Shown here piece after piece: positions 44,673 through 53,960 of a DNA stretch of 64,000 nucleotides. The notes beneath the pieces are model-generated. The model saw only the letters and a list, made by a program, of their open reading frames with translations, was not told where the DNA came from and did not search any database. Source of the DNA: an uncultured Candidatus Saccharibacteria bacterium (lineage in GTDB: Bacteria; Patescibacteriota; Saccharimonadia; Saccharimonadales; Saccharimonadaceae). Where the stretch lies: NCBI GenBank assembly GCA_947302125.1, contig CAMYUL010000003.1:32580-96579 (forward strand), read 5' to 3'. Position 1 is the first letter of the stretch. Each line of letters opens with the position of its first letter. The translations under genes were made by a program, and so were the position numbers.

Positions 44673-45083
44673 ATGAGTAAATCTAAAGAAAGTGGATTCG
44701 TCCATGAATTCAAAACTTTTATCAACCAAGGTAGCGTCATGGACTTGGCCGTCGGTATGGTTATGGGTACCGCGTTCTCAGCTATCGTTAATTCCCTCGT
44801 CAATGACATTGTCATGCCAGCCGTTGGTCTTCTCCTCGGTGGCGTCAACTTTACTGACCTAAAGGTTGTCATTCCAAACTTCTTTGGCGGAAACACTGCT
44901 GCCATCATTCGCTACGGTAGCTTTATCCAGCAGGTTGTTAACTTCTTAGTTATCGCCCTCTCGATCTTCCTCGTCATCAAGTTCTTGAACAAGATGAACG
45001 CTAAGGCCAAAGAAACCGCCGAAAAAGCTGCTAAGATCGCTAAATCCAAAAAGCCAGCAGCTAAGAAAACCACTAAAAAATAA
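44673..45083 (+). CDS. mscL: Large-conductance mechanosensitive channel
   Basis: A 136-residue MscL. The N-terminal helix is FVHEFKTFINQGSVMDLAVGMVMGTAFSAIVNSLVNDIVMPA, which includes the pore helix TM1. A loop and TM2 (QVVNFLVIALSIFLVIKF) follow, and the C-terminus is a Lys/Ala-rich bundle. It releases osmolytes under membrane tension. The stop codon is part of the long inverted repeat that follows. Confidence 0.95.
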   Translation: MSKSKESGFVHEFKTFINQGSVMDLAVGMVMGTAFSAIVNSLVNDIVMPAVGLLLGGVNFTDLKVVIPNFFGGNTAAIIRYGSFIQQVVNFLVIALSIFLVIKFLNKMNAKAKETAEKAAKIAKSKKPAAKKTTKK

Positions 45084-45231
45084 GTACGAAATATTAGATT
45101 TAAGCTCTATAAACATATCGGATTTGAACTTTAAAAATGTATATTCCTGACGCGAGCGAAGCGAGCCAGTGTATGACATTTTTAAAGTTCAAGTCCTAGA
45201 GCTTAAAACTAATATAAGTACTTATTTTTTA
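45075..45231 (-). repeat. Long imperfect hairpin between mscL and pnp
   Basis: The outer stem AAAAAATAAGTAC pairs with GTACTTATTTTTT. Inner stems TTTAAGCTCTA/TAGAGCTTAAA and TTGAACTTTAAAAATGT/ACATTTTTAAAGTTCAA follow. The tip is CTGACGCGAGCGAAGCGAGC. The mscL-side arm carries about 11 extra unpaired bases (TAAACATATCG). The other arm ends 7 bases from the pnp stop. A/T runs on both sides would let it act as a bidirectional terminator. Confidence 0.8.
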
Positions 45232-45238
45232 TGCCTTA

Positions 45239-47419
45239 TTACTGCTTGACGCCCTTCATCGATAAGCTTAGCTTACCCTTGTCGTCAATCGCCACTAGCT
45301 TCACCTTTACCTCTTGGCCAAGCTTCAAGACGTCTTCAACCTTGTCAACACGCTTGTCGCTAAGCTGAGAAATGTGGAGCATACCATCAATGCCTGGCAA
45401 GATATTTACAAACGCGCCAAAGTCCTTGATAGTTACAACTTTACCAGTATAAATCTTCCCTACTTCCGGCTCTTCAACGAGTGATTTCACCCACTCGAGC
45501 GCCTTAGCAATCGCCTCGCCGTCAGTACCAGAAATCGTGACCAAGCCAGAATCTTCAATATCAACCGCAGCACCAGTCTCAGAAGTAATCTTATTAATGG
45601 TCTCACCACCCTTACCAATTACGGTACCAATTTTATCAGGATTAATCATCAACTTCTCGATACGTGGAGCGTGCTTAGAAATCTCTGCGCGTGGGCCAGG
45701 AAGCACCGAAAGCATATGATCAAGAATAAACATTCTACCGTCGTGGCTCTGAGCAATCGCCTTCTCAAGAATCTCTACTGGAAGACCATGAACCTTCATA
45801 TCCATCTGGAGTGCAGTCACACCCTTAGTTGTACCAGTTACCTTAAAGTCCATGTCGCCGGCAAAGTCCTCAGCATCCATCAAATCGGTAAGCACATAAG
45901 CCTTGTCGATATCCTTTGCGGTAATCTCAGTTCCCTTAGGTACATCCACCATCAAGCCCATTGCTACACCAGACACTGGGCGCACTAGCGGCACACCGGC
46001 ATCCATCAATGCTAGACAAGACGAACAAGTTGCAGCCATAGAAGTCGAGCCGTTCTGAGACATAATCTCTGTTACAGAACGGATAGAATATGGGAAATCC
46101 TCTACGGATGGCAATACTGGAAGCAATGCTCTCTCAGCCAAGTAGCCATGACCAACTTCGCGACGTCCAGGAGAGCCGATCCTACCAATCTCACCGACTG
46201 TATATGGCGCTGCATTGTAATGATGCATATAGCGACGAATCCCGTCAGTTACTTCCATCGTATCAACCACCTGTGCCATAGACATTGGCGCAAGCGTCAC
46301 AATGTTCATCGCCTGAGTTAAGCCGCGGGTAAATAGTGACGAGCCGTGTACGCGTGGCAACACAGAAACTTGTGAAGATAGCGGACGCACCTCAGTCAAT
46401 TTACGACCATCTGGGCGCACACCCTCTTCCACAATTCCCCGACGTACTTCGTGATGTACGGCAAGCTCAAACGCCTCATCATACTTTGCCTTATACTTTG
46501 CCTCATAATCGGCAATTTTCTCTTCCTCAGTCTCGCCTTCGCCAAGTTCCTTAGCAAACTCTTCGTCCATCTCAGCACGCAAGTCGTCGCAGATCTTCTG
46601 ACGCTCAAGTACGTTGCCACGAATCTTACCACCGGCAAATTTTGGTGCGGTCCAAGCATCAACTTTCTCCTGAATAGACTCTTCTGGCAAGGTCAATTCA
46701 TATGGAAGTTCCTCTGGAGCGACTAGCTCACGCAACTTTTCCTGAAGCTCGAGTGCTGGTTTACAATTTTCGCAAGCCCACTTCATCGCCTCGATAATCT
46801 CGGACTCTGGGACTTCCTTCGCCCCAGCTTCTACCATCATCACCTTACCGTCACGTACTGCTACGACTAGGTCAAGATCAGAAGCTTCTCTTTCTTCAGC
46901 GGTAAGGAACGCCTTAAACTCGCCATTCACACGGCCAATACGCACACCCGCTACTGGACCATCAAATGGTACGCCAGCGCAGTGCAATGCTGCCGAAGCC
47001 GCCACCATACCGACACAGTCTGGGCGGAAGTTTGGATCCATCGAAAGCACTGTCGCCACCACCTGAATCTCCTGCCTGTATCCCTTAGGAAATAGCGGAC
47101 GAATCGGACGGTCAATCAAGCGCCCAACAAGGATCGCGTTATCAGAAGGCTTGCCCTCACGCTTGATAAACTTCGAGCCGTTCATCTTGCCTGCAGCATA
47201 AAACTTCTCTTCGTATTCGATCGACAATGGGAAGAAATCCTGCTCCACTGGCTTCTTAGAAACCACTACGGAACCTAGGATTGTAGTATCCCCATAAGTT
47301 ACCAACACCGAAGAAGTCGTCCTAAATCCGACTCTGTTCACCTCTAATGTCAGTTTACGGCCACACCAATCTGTATCAATTCTGATTAGTTTTTTCCCAC
47401 TCGGATTGATAATATCCAT
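45239..47419 (-). CDS. pnp: Polyribonucleotide nucleotidyltransferase
   Basis: A 726-residue PNPase. Two RNase PH domains are visible (SSVLVTYGDTTILGSVVVSKKP and, from about 330, VRPDGRKLTEVRPLS with GSSLFTRG and QNGSTSMAATC). The KH domain has VIGKGGETINKI and the C-terminal S1 domain GKVVTIKDFGAFVNILPGIDGMLHISQLS. It degrades RNA 3' to 5'. The leader is about 95 bases from TATAAT at 47520-47525. Confidence 0.96.
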   Translation of the reverse strand: MDIINPSGKKLIRIDTDWCGRKLTLEVNRVGFRTTSSVLVTYGDTTILGSVVVSKKPVEQDFFPLSIEYEEKFYAAGKMNGSKFIKREGKPSDNAILVGRLIDRPIRPLFPKGYRQEIQVVATVLSMDPNFRPDCVGMVAASAALHCAGVPFDGPVAGVRIGRVNGEFKAFLTAEEREASDLDLVVAVRDGKVMMVEAGAKEVPESEIIEAMKWACENCKPALELQEKLRELVAPEELPYELTLPEESIQEKVDAWTAPKFAGGKIRGNVLERQKICDDLRAEMDEEFAKELGEGETEEEKIADYEAKYKAKYDEAFELAVHHEVRRGIVEEGVRPDGRKLTEVRPLSSQVSVLPRVHGSSLFTRGLTQAMNIVTLAPMSMAQVVDTMEVTDGIRRYMHHYNAAPYTVGEIGRIGSPGRREVGHGYLAERALLPVLPSVEDFPYSIRSVTEIMSQNGSTSMAATCSSCLALMDAGVPLVRPVSGVAMGLMVDVPKGTEITAKDIDKAYVLTDLMDAEDFAGDMDFKVTGTTKGVTALQMDMKVHGLPVEILEKAIAQSHDGRMFILDHMLSVLPGPRAEISKHAPRIEKLMINPDKIGTVIGKGGETINKITSETGAAVDIEDSGLVTISGTDGEAIAKALEWVKSLVEEPEVGKIYTGKVVTIKDFGAFVNILPGIDGMLHISQLSDKRVDKVEDVLKLGQEVKVKLVAIDDKGKLSLSMKGVKQ

Positions 47420-47519
47420 AAAAAATACCTTTCTTGGGAAAATAGCAGAAATCTACGCTGAAATCACCCCTGTTCAGCCCACATTTCCGTCATCTTCCCA
47501 ATTGTTAATATCTGTATCT

Positions 47520-47525
47520 ATTATA
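47520..47525 (-). promoter_or_regulatory. -10 box for pnp
   Basis: TATAAT on the minus strand gives a leader of about 95 bases, one of the longer ones here; the pnp 5' leader could be a site of self-control. Confidence 0.45.
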
Positions 47526-47550
47526 CCACACATTTCTTCCCTTTCTACTA

Positions 47551-47579
47551 TTGACTTTTTAGCATAAGTGTGATATAAT
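47551..47579 (+). promoter_or_regulatory. Consensus promoter for the orphan 47663 gene
   Basis: TTGACT, 17-base spacer, TATAAT. The leader of about 77 bases carries a hairpin. Confidence 0.75.
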
Positions 47580-47592
47580 GAACAATGGAACA

Positions 47593-47628
47593 GGTAGCGC
47601 TGGTCTAGTTTTCTAGTTACCACCTACC
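47593..47628 (+). promoter_or_regulatory. Leader hairpin upstream of the orphan gene
   Basis: Nested stem GGTAG/CTACC, GGT/ACC and CTAG/CTAG around a TTTT loop, in the 5' leader ahead of a GGAGGG ribosome site. A regulatory role is possible but unproven. Confidence 0.5.
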
Positions 47629-47662
47629 AAGTTAGTATTGAACCATACGAAGGAGGGAAAAT

Positions 47663-48259
47663 ATGGTTTCAAAAGAGTTATTAAGTTTGCTTCCAGAAGG
47701 TTTCAGGGACAAAATTATTGTTCCTGAGATAAAAGAGGGATTACACTACGATGAGACTACTGGCTTCATCAAGTTTACAGTGTCGGGAGATGTCAGTCAC
47801 TTCAGTCGGATGGACAATCCGATTATAGAAATCTTCCGTGCAGTAGAGCAAGCCACAAGGGGTGACAACCCTATCAGTATCACCTGTGGCTGCCCACGAT
47901 ATGACTCAGCACTACAAACCACCTCCTGCAACTTTCTCCCGAACAACGTCAATTCGTTAAAAGGAGAAAAATTTACAGGAGAGGTTAAAAAAATGCTGAA
48001 GAAGGTTAAAGAGCCTTTCGAAACGGCTCTTGAATCATATTTTAAGTCAGAAAACGGATTTGCCGACTGGCGGTCCTACCACAGCATCCTCGAGAGGATT
48101 GAAGACAATAAGGACTTAATCGACATGATAATCCGTCTAAGCAATAAAAATCTGAAAGCCTTCATCAAGGCTTCGGGTTACGAACTTCCGAAGCATAGAC
48201 TACACCAAAGCTATAAAGGAGACGCTTTAATCTCTCTTATAGACAGCCTCAAAATCTAA
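47663..48259 (+). CDS. Orphan protein of unknown function
   Basis: 198 residues. No signal peptide or membrane segment is seen. The middle has three clustered cysteines (TCGCPRYDSALQTTSC), then a Lys-rich helical part. The C-terminus ELPKHRLHQSYKGDALISLIDSL looks like a small helical fold. I do not recognise a family. The gene has its own consensus promoter, leader hairpin, strong GGAGGG site and strong terminator. Codon choice seems different from neighbours, with more TTA/AGG/ATA-type codons. It runs against the surrounding minus-strand genes. Acquisition by transfer is possible. Confidence 0.7.
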   Translation: MVSKELLSLLPEGFRDKIIVPEIKEGLHYDETTGFIKFTVSGDVSHFSRMDNPIIEIFRAVEQATRGDNPISITCGCPRYDSALQTTSCNFLPNNVNSLKGEKFTGEVKKMLKKVKEPFETALESYFKSENGFADWRSYHSILERIEDNKDLIDMIIRLSNKNLKAFIKASGYELPKHRLHQSYKGDALISLIDSLKI

Positions 48260-48298
48260 CTGCCACACTCCTCGGCAGTTCAGATAGTTCCTTTCCCA

Positions 48299-48330
48299 AA
48301 AACCCCGCTACATTGTAGCGGGGTTTTCCC
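48299..48330 (+). terminator. Intrinsic terminator after the orphan gene
   Basis: CCCCGCTAC-ATT-GTAGCGGGG followed by TTTT, with an A-run before it, so it may work from both sides and also serve rpsO. Confidence 0.9.
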
Positions 48331-48386
48331 TTTCCTACCGAGCCCGGGCACGACCCTGAGGACCAAGCAGGAAGTTTAATTAGCGG

Positions 48387-48653
48387 TTATTTACGCAAAC
48401 CGAGCTTGGACACTGTATCTTTGTACTTCTCGTAATCAGTGTTCTCAAGGTACTTAAGTAGACGCTTGCGCTTGCCTACCATCTGCATCAAACCACGGCG
48501 AGCCATGAAATCATGCTTGTTTTCCTTGACGTGCTCAGTTACCTCTTTGATACGCTCAGTCAAGATAGCGACCTGGACCTCTGGAGATCCAACGTCCTTC
48601 TTGTTGCGCGCCATCTTAGAGATAGCCTCCGCTTTCTTCTCTTTTGTTATCAT
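48387..48653 (-). CDS. rpsO: 30S ribosomal protein S15
   Basis: 88 residues with the S15 core: GSPEVQVAILTERIKEVTEHVKENKHD, RRGLMQMVGKRKRLLKYL and a Tyr/Lys-rich end. It binds the 16S central domain. TATAAT lies 7 bases before the ATG, so there is no room for the classical S15 leader. Confidence 0.96.
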   Translation of the reverse strand: MITKEKKAEAISKMARNKKDVGSPEVQVAILTERIKEVTEHVKENKHDFMARRGLMQMVGKRKRLLKYLENTDYEKYKDTVSKLGLRK

Positions 48654-48660
48654 GCGCCTA

Positions 48661-48666
48661 ATTATA
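48661..48666 (-). promoter_or_regulatory. -10 box for leaderless rpsO transcript
   Basis: TATAAT ends 7 bases before the rpsO ATG. Confidence 0.55.
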
Positions 48667-48716
48667 TCACACCCCTATAAATTCCGCAACCCCCCTGACA
48701 CACGACTCGCTCGCCC

Positions 48717-50858
48717 CTATGAGTTCGAAACGCACCGAACCGACATTCCGTAGGCCTTCCCACCACCAAGCGATACTCTGCATCCTCTGTTAGAAAACAT
48801 AGGCGAGCATTCTAACGTTTGTGCTACATTTGTAGCCTCAGAATAAGACGACCAATACTTCGTCGAATAGCCGCGTTGATAGGCGTTACCATCCCAAAGA
48901 CCAGCCATAACAATATTATTCGGGAAGCTCTTATATTTATTTGTTATCGTAAATCCAGCCGTTTCTGGAATGTCGCCGATTAACGCACTGTGCAGTTTTA
49001 TAAAATCAGACTCACTATTATTCTTGTCTGCAGTCGGCACCCTCCAACCTGCAGGACAGATTCCCGAGCCAGCGTTCACTTCTCCCTCTCCATATGCAGT
49101 TGTAGTGTCCATGGCAGCCGCCCAAGAATAATAGGCCCCATAACCATACCATCTATGGCCAGTTTCGTCCTCGGACCTAAGGCCATAACCGCTCGAGTCA
49201 ACATATGATTCGAGGCCAGATATTGGCGCACTGTATTCATCTGGAAGGCTTATATTAGAGTAGTTGTATTGCTTTTTAGTATAAGATTGCGAGTCTCTTC
49301 CCCATTCATCCCAGGTATCAATGCTCGCCCCAGCCCCAGCGTACCTAAGGTTTTCTATCATCCAGCATTTACCGTCAGCCAACTTAGCTACCGCATAAGT
49401 TGGGTTCAAGTTAATAGTATCCGTGCGTGTGTCTGTAAGAGCGATAACATCGCCTACGTTAAGACTACTACACCCGGTCCAGTTTTGCATATCACCAACA
49501 GACGGCGCCCATTGAGCATAAAATGATAATCCTTCCGTCGCAAGTTTATAACGCATATCCTGAGTAAGCGTTGTTGGGTTCATCCCACCTTGGTCAACCG
49601 ACTCAGAATAGTCTGAAGCTATCAATGTCTCATTAGGCCCAAACATTATGCCGCTACCATCCGGCTTCGTATTCCAGCCTATAAATCCATAGCCAGGGTT
49701 AACAAAATTCGGCGCTTCAAGCATAAGTCTGTTGGACTTATATTCTATAAGATTAAGCATGCCTCCGTTGTCACTTCTGCCAAACATCGCATCATTTATA
49801 AGAGTTTGTTTTTCCATAGTCCCGCTTGCGCCACTAGCATTGGCATTATAAACCACACTATTGGCGTTCTCTGTTTGCCATACTGCATAAAGCACTTCCG
49901 GCTCTACTGCATTCTGGTCGAGACTTCCATCCACGTACACGCTATCACCAGCGACATAGAGCCTATTTGGTCCAGATCCATAACCGATCAACTCCGTCTT
50001 AGACTTAGACCAACCAGCAAATTCATATCCATCTTTTGTTAAATTTGTCTCCGGAATGACAAACCTCACGCTTGAAGATACGCCTCCACTAGACATCATC
50101 GCTGGCACATCACCAACCACATTATCGCCATTTCTATCAAAAGCCAACTCAGCATACATCTGCGGCATACTCGGTATAGCAACAAAAGCAATTTGATCAG
50201 TATAAGCCCCCGGCATTTTAGCAATATTAATATTCATCCCCACTCCAATTTTAGTACGTGAGTTTATAGCCGGCTTATCAACATCATCACGTATTGTTAA
50301 ATCAGAAAGACTACTTATATTTTCAACATTTACCACTGGAAAATATAGCGAGGGATTGCCGCCAGTATATTCTTCTCCACCAATAGTCTCTGACCAAGAT
50401 TTACTGACCCCCCATTTATTTTGATGCAAAGAACCTGCTACCGAAAAGTCAGCCTCCGTAACGTCGCTATCAATACTTGGGATACTGTCATCGTATGTAC
50501 TATTTTTAAGATCCGTGGTTTCCGCAGTAAAAAACAAGCTATAGCCGCTAGTATTATTGGTGTCCACCTGCACGGTAAAGCCATCTTTTACAAAAGTCCC
50601 AGACTCTGCTGGAGCAACATCTAGGTCAATGCTAGATATGGGTGTAGTCCCAGTGCTATCAAGCACTCGAAGAGCACAGACTGAGCCTACCTCAAAGTCA
50701 ACGTCTACGCTAGTAGAAGAAGCAACTGCACCTTCAGCATAAGTAGTAGCTGGAGTAATAAGGCTGAAACACAAAAATACCGTCAAAAAAATAGCCGTTA
50801 CGCTACTACATACCACAAAAAATGTCTTGTCCCTTACTATAATACCTCTCTTTGCCAT
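48717..50858 (-). CDS. Secreted FISUMP protein with InlB-type repeats
   Basis: 713 residues. The signal peptide is at about 1-41 (TAIFLTVFLCFSLITPATTYA). The N-terminal domain (about 45-225) is shared with the 58044-60509 protein (ALRVLDSTGT, NTSGYSLFF, TIRDDV). Two Listeria-Bacteroides/InlB B-type repeats follow, with the GYEFAGWSKSK and GYGFIGWNTKPDGSG signatures. A C-terminal Fib_succ_major domain ends it: GKCWMIENLRYAG, YGAYYSWAAA, ICPAGWRVP, KYWSSYS and VRCVSNS. Surface adhesin or cell-contact protein is inferred. There is no cell-wall sorting motif. Confidence 0.85.
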   Translation of the reverse strand: MAKRGIIVRDKTFFVVCSSVTAIFLTVFLCFSLITPATTYAEGAVASSTSVDVDFEVGSVCALRVLDSTGTTPISSIDLDVAPAESGTFVKDGFTVQVDTNNTSGYSLFFTAETTDLKNSTYDDSIPSIDSDVTEADFSVAGSLHQNKWGVSKSWSETIGGEEYTGGNPSLYFPVVNVENISSLSDLTIRDDVDKPAINSRTKIGVGMNINIAKMPGAYTDQIAFVAIPSMPQMYAELAFDRNGDNVVGDVPAMMSSGGVSSSVRFVIPETNLTKDGYEFAGWSKSKTELIGYGSGPNRLYVAGDSVYVDGSLDQNAVEPEVLYAVWQTENANSVVYNANASGASGTMEKQTLINDAMFGRSDNGGMLNLIEYKSNRLMLEAPNFVNPGYGFIGWNTKPDGSGIMFGPNETLIASDYSESVDQGGMNPTTLTQDMRYKLATEGLSFYAQWAPSVGDMQNWTGCSSLNVGDVIALTDTRTDTINLNPTYAVAKLADGKCWMIENLRYAGAGASIDTWDEWGRDSQSYTKKQYNYSNISLPDEYSAPISGLESYVDSSGYGLRSEDETGHRWYGYGAYYSWAAAMDTTTAYGEGEVNAGSGICPAGWRVPTADKNNSESDFIKLHSALIGDIPETAGFTITNKYKSFPNNIVMAGLWDGNAYQRGYSTKYWSSYSEATNVAQTLECSPMFSNRGCRVSLGGGKAYGMSVRCVSNS

Positions 50859-50899
50859 ACTCCCTATTTTACCATAAGCATTGCCAAAAAGCCACAGAA

Positions 50900-51610
50900 C
50901 TACTTAGAAATCCCCAAATCGGCAAGCTCCACCGCATTCGCCACCGAGTATTCCCCAATCTCCGTCCTCCTTAGCTCCGTCAAATATCCCCCCACGCCCA
51001 GCGCCCTGCCAATATCTTCGCCTAGCGCCCTTATATACGTCCCCGAGGACACCTTGCAAGCGATTTTCAGCGTCGGCCACTCATACGCCACCAAAGACAG
51101 CTCATACACCTTAATCTTCCTCACCGGCATTTCCACCTCAATTCCCTTCCGCGCGAGGTCATACGCCCTCCGACCATTAATCTTCACCGCCGAATACGCC
51201 GGCACCCGCTGCTCAATTTCCCCCGTAAAACTCTCTAGCACCCGCCTCACAGCATCAGCCTCCGGAATCGCCCCGAGGCCCACCGTCTCCCGAATCTCAC
51301 CCTCAACATCCCCCGTCGAAGACGTTTTTCCAAGCTCAATCGTCGCCTCATACCTCTTGTCCAGCTTCAAAAAATCGCCGGCCTTTTTCGTGCCAGACGA
51401 CCCCAATAATAAAATCAAAAGACCCGTCGCAAACGGATCCAAAGTCCCAGCATGCCCTACCTTCGCCTTCTTTGGCGGAGTCAAACCGCGCTTAAGATAA
51501 TCATCCCGCAGTTGCTCGGTCAACACGCGCCGCACCCTTGCGACCACACCAAACGAGCTCATCCCTGCCGGCTTATCAACTAGCAGAACATCTTTGTCAG
51601 TCAAGTTCAT
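50900..51610 (-). CDS. truB: tRNA pseudouridine-55 synthase
   Basis: A 236-residue TruB. DKPAGMSSF starts the fold, GHAGTLDPFATGLLILLLG holds the catalytic Asp, YEATIELGKTSSTGD and SSGTYIRALGEDIG are family motifs. The C-terminal PUA domain is short or absent, as in small TruBs. TATAAT lies 6 bases before the ATG. Confidence 0.95.
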   Translation of the reverse strand: MNLTDKDVLLVDKPAGMSSFGVVARVRRVLTEQLRDDYLKRGLTPPKKAKVGHAGTLDPFATGLLILLLGSSGTKKAGDFLKLDKRYEATIELGKTSSTGDVEGEIRETVGLGAIPEADAVRRVLESFTGEIEQRVPAYSAVKINGRRAYDLARKGIEVEMPVRKIKVYELSLVAYEWPTLKIACKVSSGTYIRALGEDIGRALGVGGYLTELRRTEIGEYSVANAVELADLGISK

Positions 51611-51616
51611 GTACTA

Positions 51617-51622
51617 ATTATA
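51617..51622 (-). promoter_or_regulatory. -10 box for leaderless truB transcript
   Basis: TATAAT ends 6 bases before the truB ATG. Confidence 0.5.
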
Positions 51623-51624
51623 CA

Positions 51625-51702
51625 CTAATTCATACTCTTGACCAAAACGCCAACCATCCCCGCGGTGATCGCCATGGCCAATATAATAGGTAGCATTACC
51701 AT
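51625..51702 (-). CDS. Candidate 25-residue membrane micropeptide
   Basis: An ORF too short for the track lies between the DHH-like gene (1 base away) and truB: ATG, then LPIILAMAITAGMVGVLV, then KSMN and TAG. The whole peptide is one hydrophobic helix with a basic end. A weak AGGA lies upstream. It may be coupled to the upstream gene. It could be chance. Confidence 0.3.
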   Translation of the reverse strand: MVMLPIILAMAITAGMVGVLVKSMN

Positions 51703-51703
51703 A

Positions 51704-53881
51704 TTACATTCCTGGGATTTTAAATGCGCCTGGATCCTGGACCGGCGGGACCGAGGCCGGATCTGGGCCAGGTTGGACGACTACCGGATTCACAGGCTCC
51801 GCTGGGGCCTCAACCCCTGCCGGAGATTCCGGTATTCCTAGAGCTGCTGAAGTGTCCTGCGGCTCGGCAGGCTGAACAGGCTGTACTGGCTGAGCAACTG
51901 GCTGTTGCATTACCTGTTCCATTACCGGAGGTTGCACAGGTGGCAAACTCGGCGTTTCTGGCATACTCATATCAATTGGCGGCATCGGTGGCGGTGGTAA
52001 TTCTACCCCACCTTGAGGTACCGCTTGCATTACTGGGTTCTCATCAACACTCACTGGCTGCGGCGCAACTGGTGCAACTGGCTCAACTGGTGCAACTGGT
52101 TCAATTGGCACGACCGGTTCAACTGGCGCAACCGGCTCAACCGGCGCCGACACAATTGGCGCCACCGGTTCGCTTCCCGCATACGGCTGCGCATTCGCAA
52201 CCATCTGATCTACCATATTAGAAACGCTCTGCCCTTCCGGCGCCCCTACCATCGGCTCGGCTACCGGCTGAACTTCCGGCTGAGTCGGCGCCATTGGCGC
52301 TGCCATAATTGCCGGATTACCCGCCCCCGGAATATCTTCCGCTAAGGCTTCTTCCATCATCGCACCATAATCTTTCGGCTGCTCAATATCAAGTGGCGCC
52401 ACTACGCCATCTTGCAAATTCGTCATCTCTGACTGCGGCTCATAAACTTCGTCAACTGGCACTGTCGCCGTAGGCACAGCCGCTATTAATTGCTCTTCCG
52501 CCGAAGGCTCAACCTCTGGCCTGCCATTAGCATTCATCATTGGCTCAATCGGCGCAGAAGCTTCCGGCTCGTTATTTGGCTGGACTTCTGGCACAACCGG
52601 CGCAACTGAAACCTCAGGCGCGGTCATCTCAGGCGCAGCCATCTCAACCGGCGCCACCGGAGCCTCAGGCGCAGTCGGCACTTCCGGCACGGCATTTGCC
52701 AACTCATCCATCATCGGCGCAGCTGGTGCAGCCGCTGAACTAATCATTTGTTCAAGTTGCTGTTCTGGAGAAATTTCAGGGGCAGTCGCTACTTCTGGCG
52801 TAGCCTGAATTGCTGGATTTTCTACAACCGGCGCAACTGGCTCAACTGGCGCGACCGGTTCAACCGGAACAACCGGCTCAACTGGCGCAACTGGCGCGAC
52901 CGGAGCCGGCCCCATCGGCACAACCGGCGCAGGCTCAGCAACTGGCTCAACCGGCGCAGGCTCAGCAGCTGGCTCAACCGGCGCCTCATCCCTCACCTCA
53001 ATCGATCCAGGCTCAATTTCCGGAGCGACAGGCTCAGCCGGAGCAGGCTCAGCCGTCGGCACTGGCACCATATGTGCAGCCACTAACTGCTGATCAGCCC
53101 CCGCTTTCATCAGTTCCGAAGCCAAGCTAAGCGTCGATGGCGTAGTCTTCTCATTAGAGAACCTCTCTGTCTCCGCCATAATTCCCGTAAGCAACGCCGT
53201 TGCAATGTCCTTAGACATTTCCTGGCCCATTTTGTCCATCAATTTTACAATCATTTCTGACACGGAAGATGCTTCACCATCATTCCATTCAAGCCCGCCG
53301 ATTCTACCCGGAATTGAATTAGAGATATTGATTACGCCCGCATCGTGCATAATTCTGCCATGCTCGGCAAGCGCCGCATCCAAATCTTCCACCGACTGAA
53401 CGTTCAAGCAAATTACCAAGTCTACATTGACTTCGCCCTCAGAAAATTCCAAATCTTCCGGGCTAATCTTCGTCTTGTATGGCGTAATGTATACTCTTAC
53501 AAAATCCCCCTCGATCTTATATCGTAAATGATCCGCCTTGTCCTTATTCAAAGAAATAATAAAGTCCTGCAGTGAATCAGTGTTCGTCTCAAAAGTACGC
53601 TCCGGCTCTAGGAACTGAATTACACTTGGAGTTTCTCCAGAATAAATTGCCGTTACGTGCTTCCCTACTCTATCAAGAAGTAGCGTCAAACCCAAGGCCG
53701 CAGAAATCTCATCCACACTTGGGTTCTTCGACAATGTCACCAAAATGCTCTCAGCATCGTCAATCTTCTCTGCGACATTAGCAAGAGTCTCATCAAGTGC
53801 GCTATTCGCACCAATGTTTGGCTCTGCCGGCGCCTTCACGCTGTCAGTTATTTCTTGGACCTTTTGATCATCATCTGGCAT
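51704..53881 (-). CDS. Degenerate DHH-fold protein with long Pro/Ala/Val/Glu-rich tail
   Basis: 725 residues. The first 270 or so follow the plan of DHH/NrnA-type phosphoesterases: [24 protein letters not shown], then VDLVICLNV, then [34 protein letters not shown]. The metal-binding residues are missing, however: NPDxDxxGS became NPSVDEIS and DHH became SNS. An inactive or repurposed domain is likely. The remaining 450 residues are low complexity, with many APVEPVAP-type units, and probably extended. No membrane segment is seen. It may be a scaffold or ligand-binding protein. Confidence 0.65.
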   Translation of the reverse strand: MPDDDQKVQEITDSVKAPAEPNIGANSALDETLANVAEKIDDAESILVTLSKNPSVDEISAALGLTLLLDRVGKHVTAIYSGETPSVIQFLEPERTFETNTDSLQDFIISLNKDKADHLRYKIEGDFVRVYITPYKTKISPEDLEFSEGEVNVDLVICLNVQSVEDLDAALAEHGRIMHDAGVINISNSIPGRIGGLEWNDGEASSVSEMIVKLMDKMGQEMSKDIATALLTGIMAETERFSNEKTTPSTLSLASELMKAGADQQLVAAHMVPVPTAEPAPAEPVAPEIEPGSIEVRDEAPVEPAAEPAPVEPVAEPAPVVPMGPAPVAPVAPVEPVVPVEPVAPVEPVAPVVENPAIQATPEVATAPEISPEQQLEQMISSAAAPAAPMMDELANAVPEVPTAPEAPVAPVEMAAPEMTAPEVSVAPVVPEVQPNNEPEASAPIEPMMNANGRPEVEPSAEEQLIAAVPTATVPVDEVYEPQSEMTNLQDGVVAPLDIEQPKDYGAMMEEALAEDIPGAGNPAIMAAPMAPTQPEVQPVAEPMVGAPEGQSVSNMVDQMVANAQPYAGSEPVAPIVSAPVEPVAPVEPVVPIEPVAPVEPVAPVAPQPVSVDENPVMQAVPQGGVELPPPPMPPIDMSMPETPSLPPVQPPVMEQVMQQPVAQPVQPVQPAEPQDTSAALGIPESPAGVEAPAEPVNPVVVQPGPDPASVPPVQDPGAFKIPGM

Positions 53882-53960
53882 TTTGATTTTTACTGTTTAT
53901 TTTGATAACTTATACCCCCAGCTTAGCATAAGGGGTAACAAAAGTCAAGCGCAAAATCAG

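Noticed and set aside
51724-53130. Plus-strand Gln/Ala/Arg/Asn-rich ORFs opposite the DHH-like gene
   Set aside because: Frame shadows of the Pro/Val/Glu repeat DNA.
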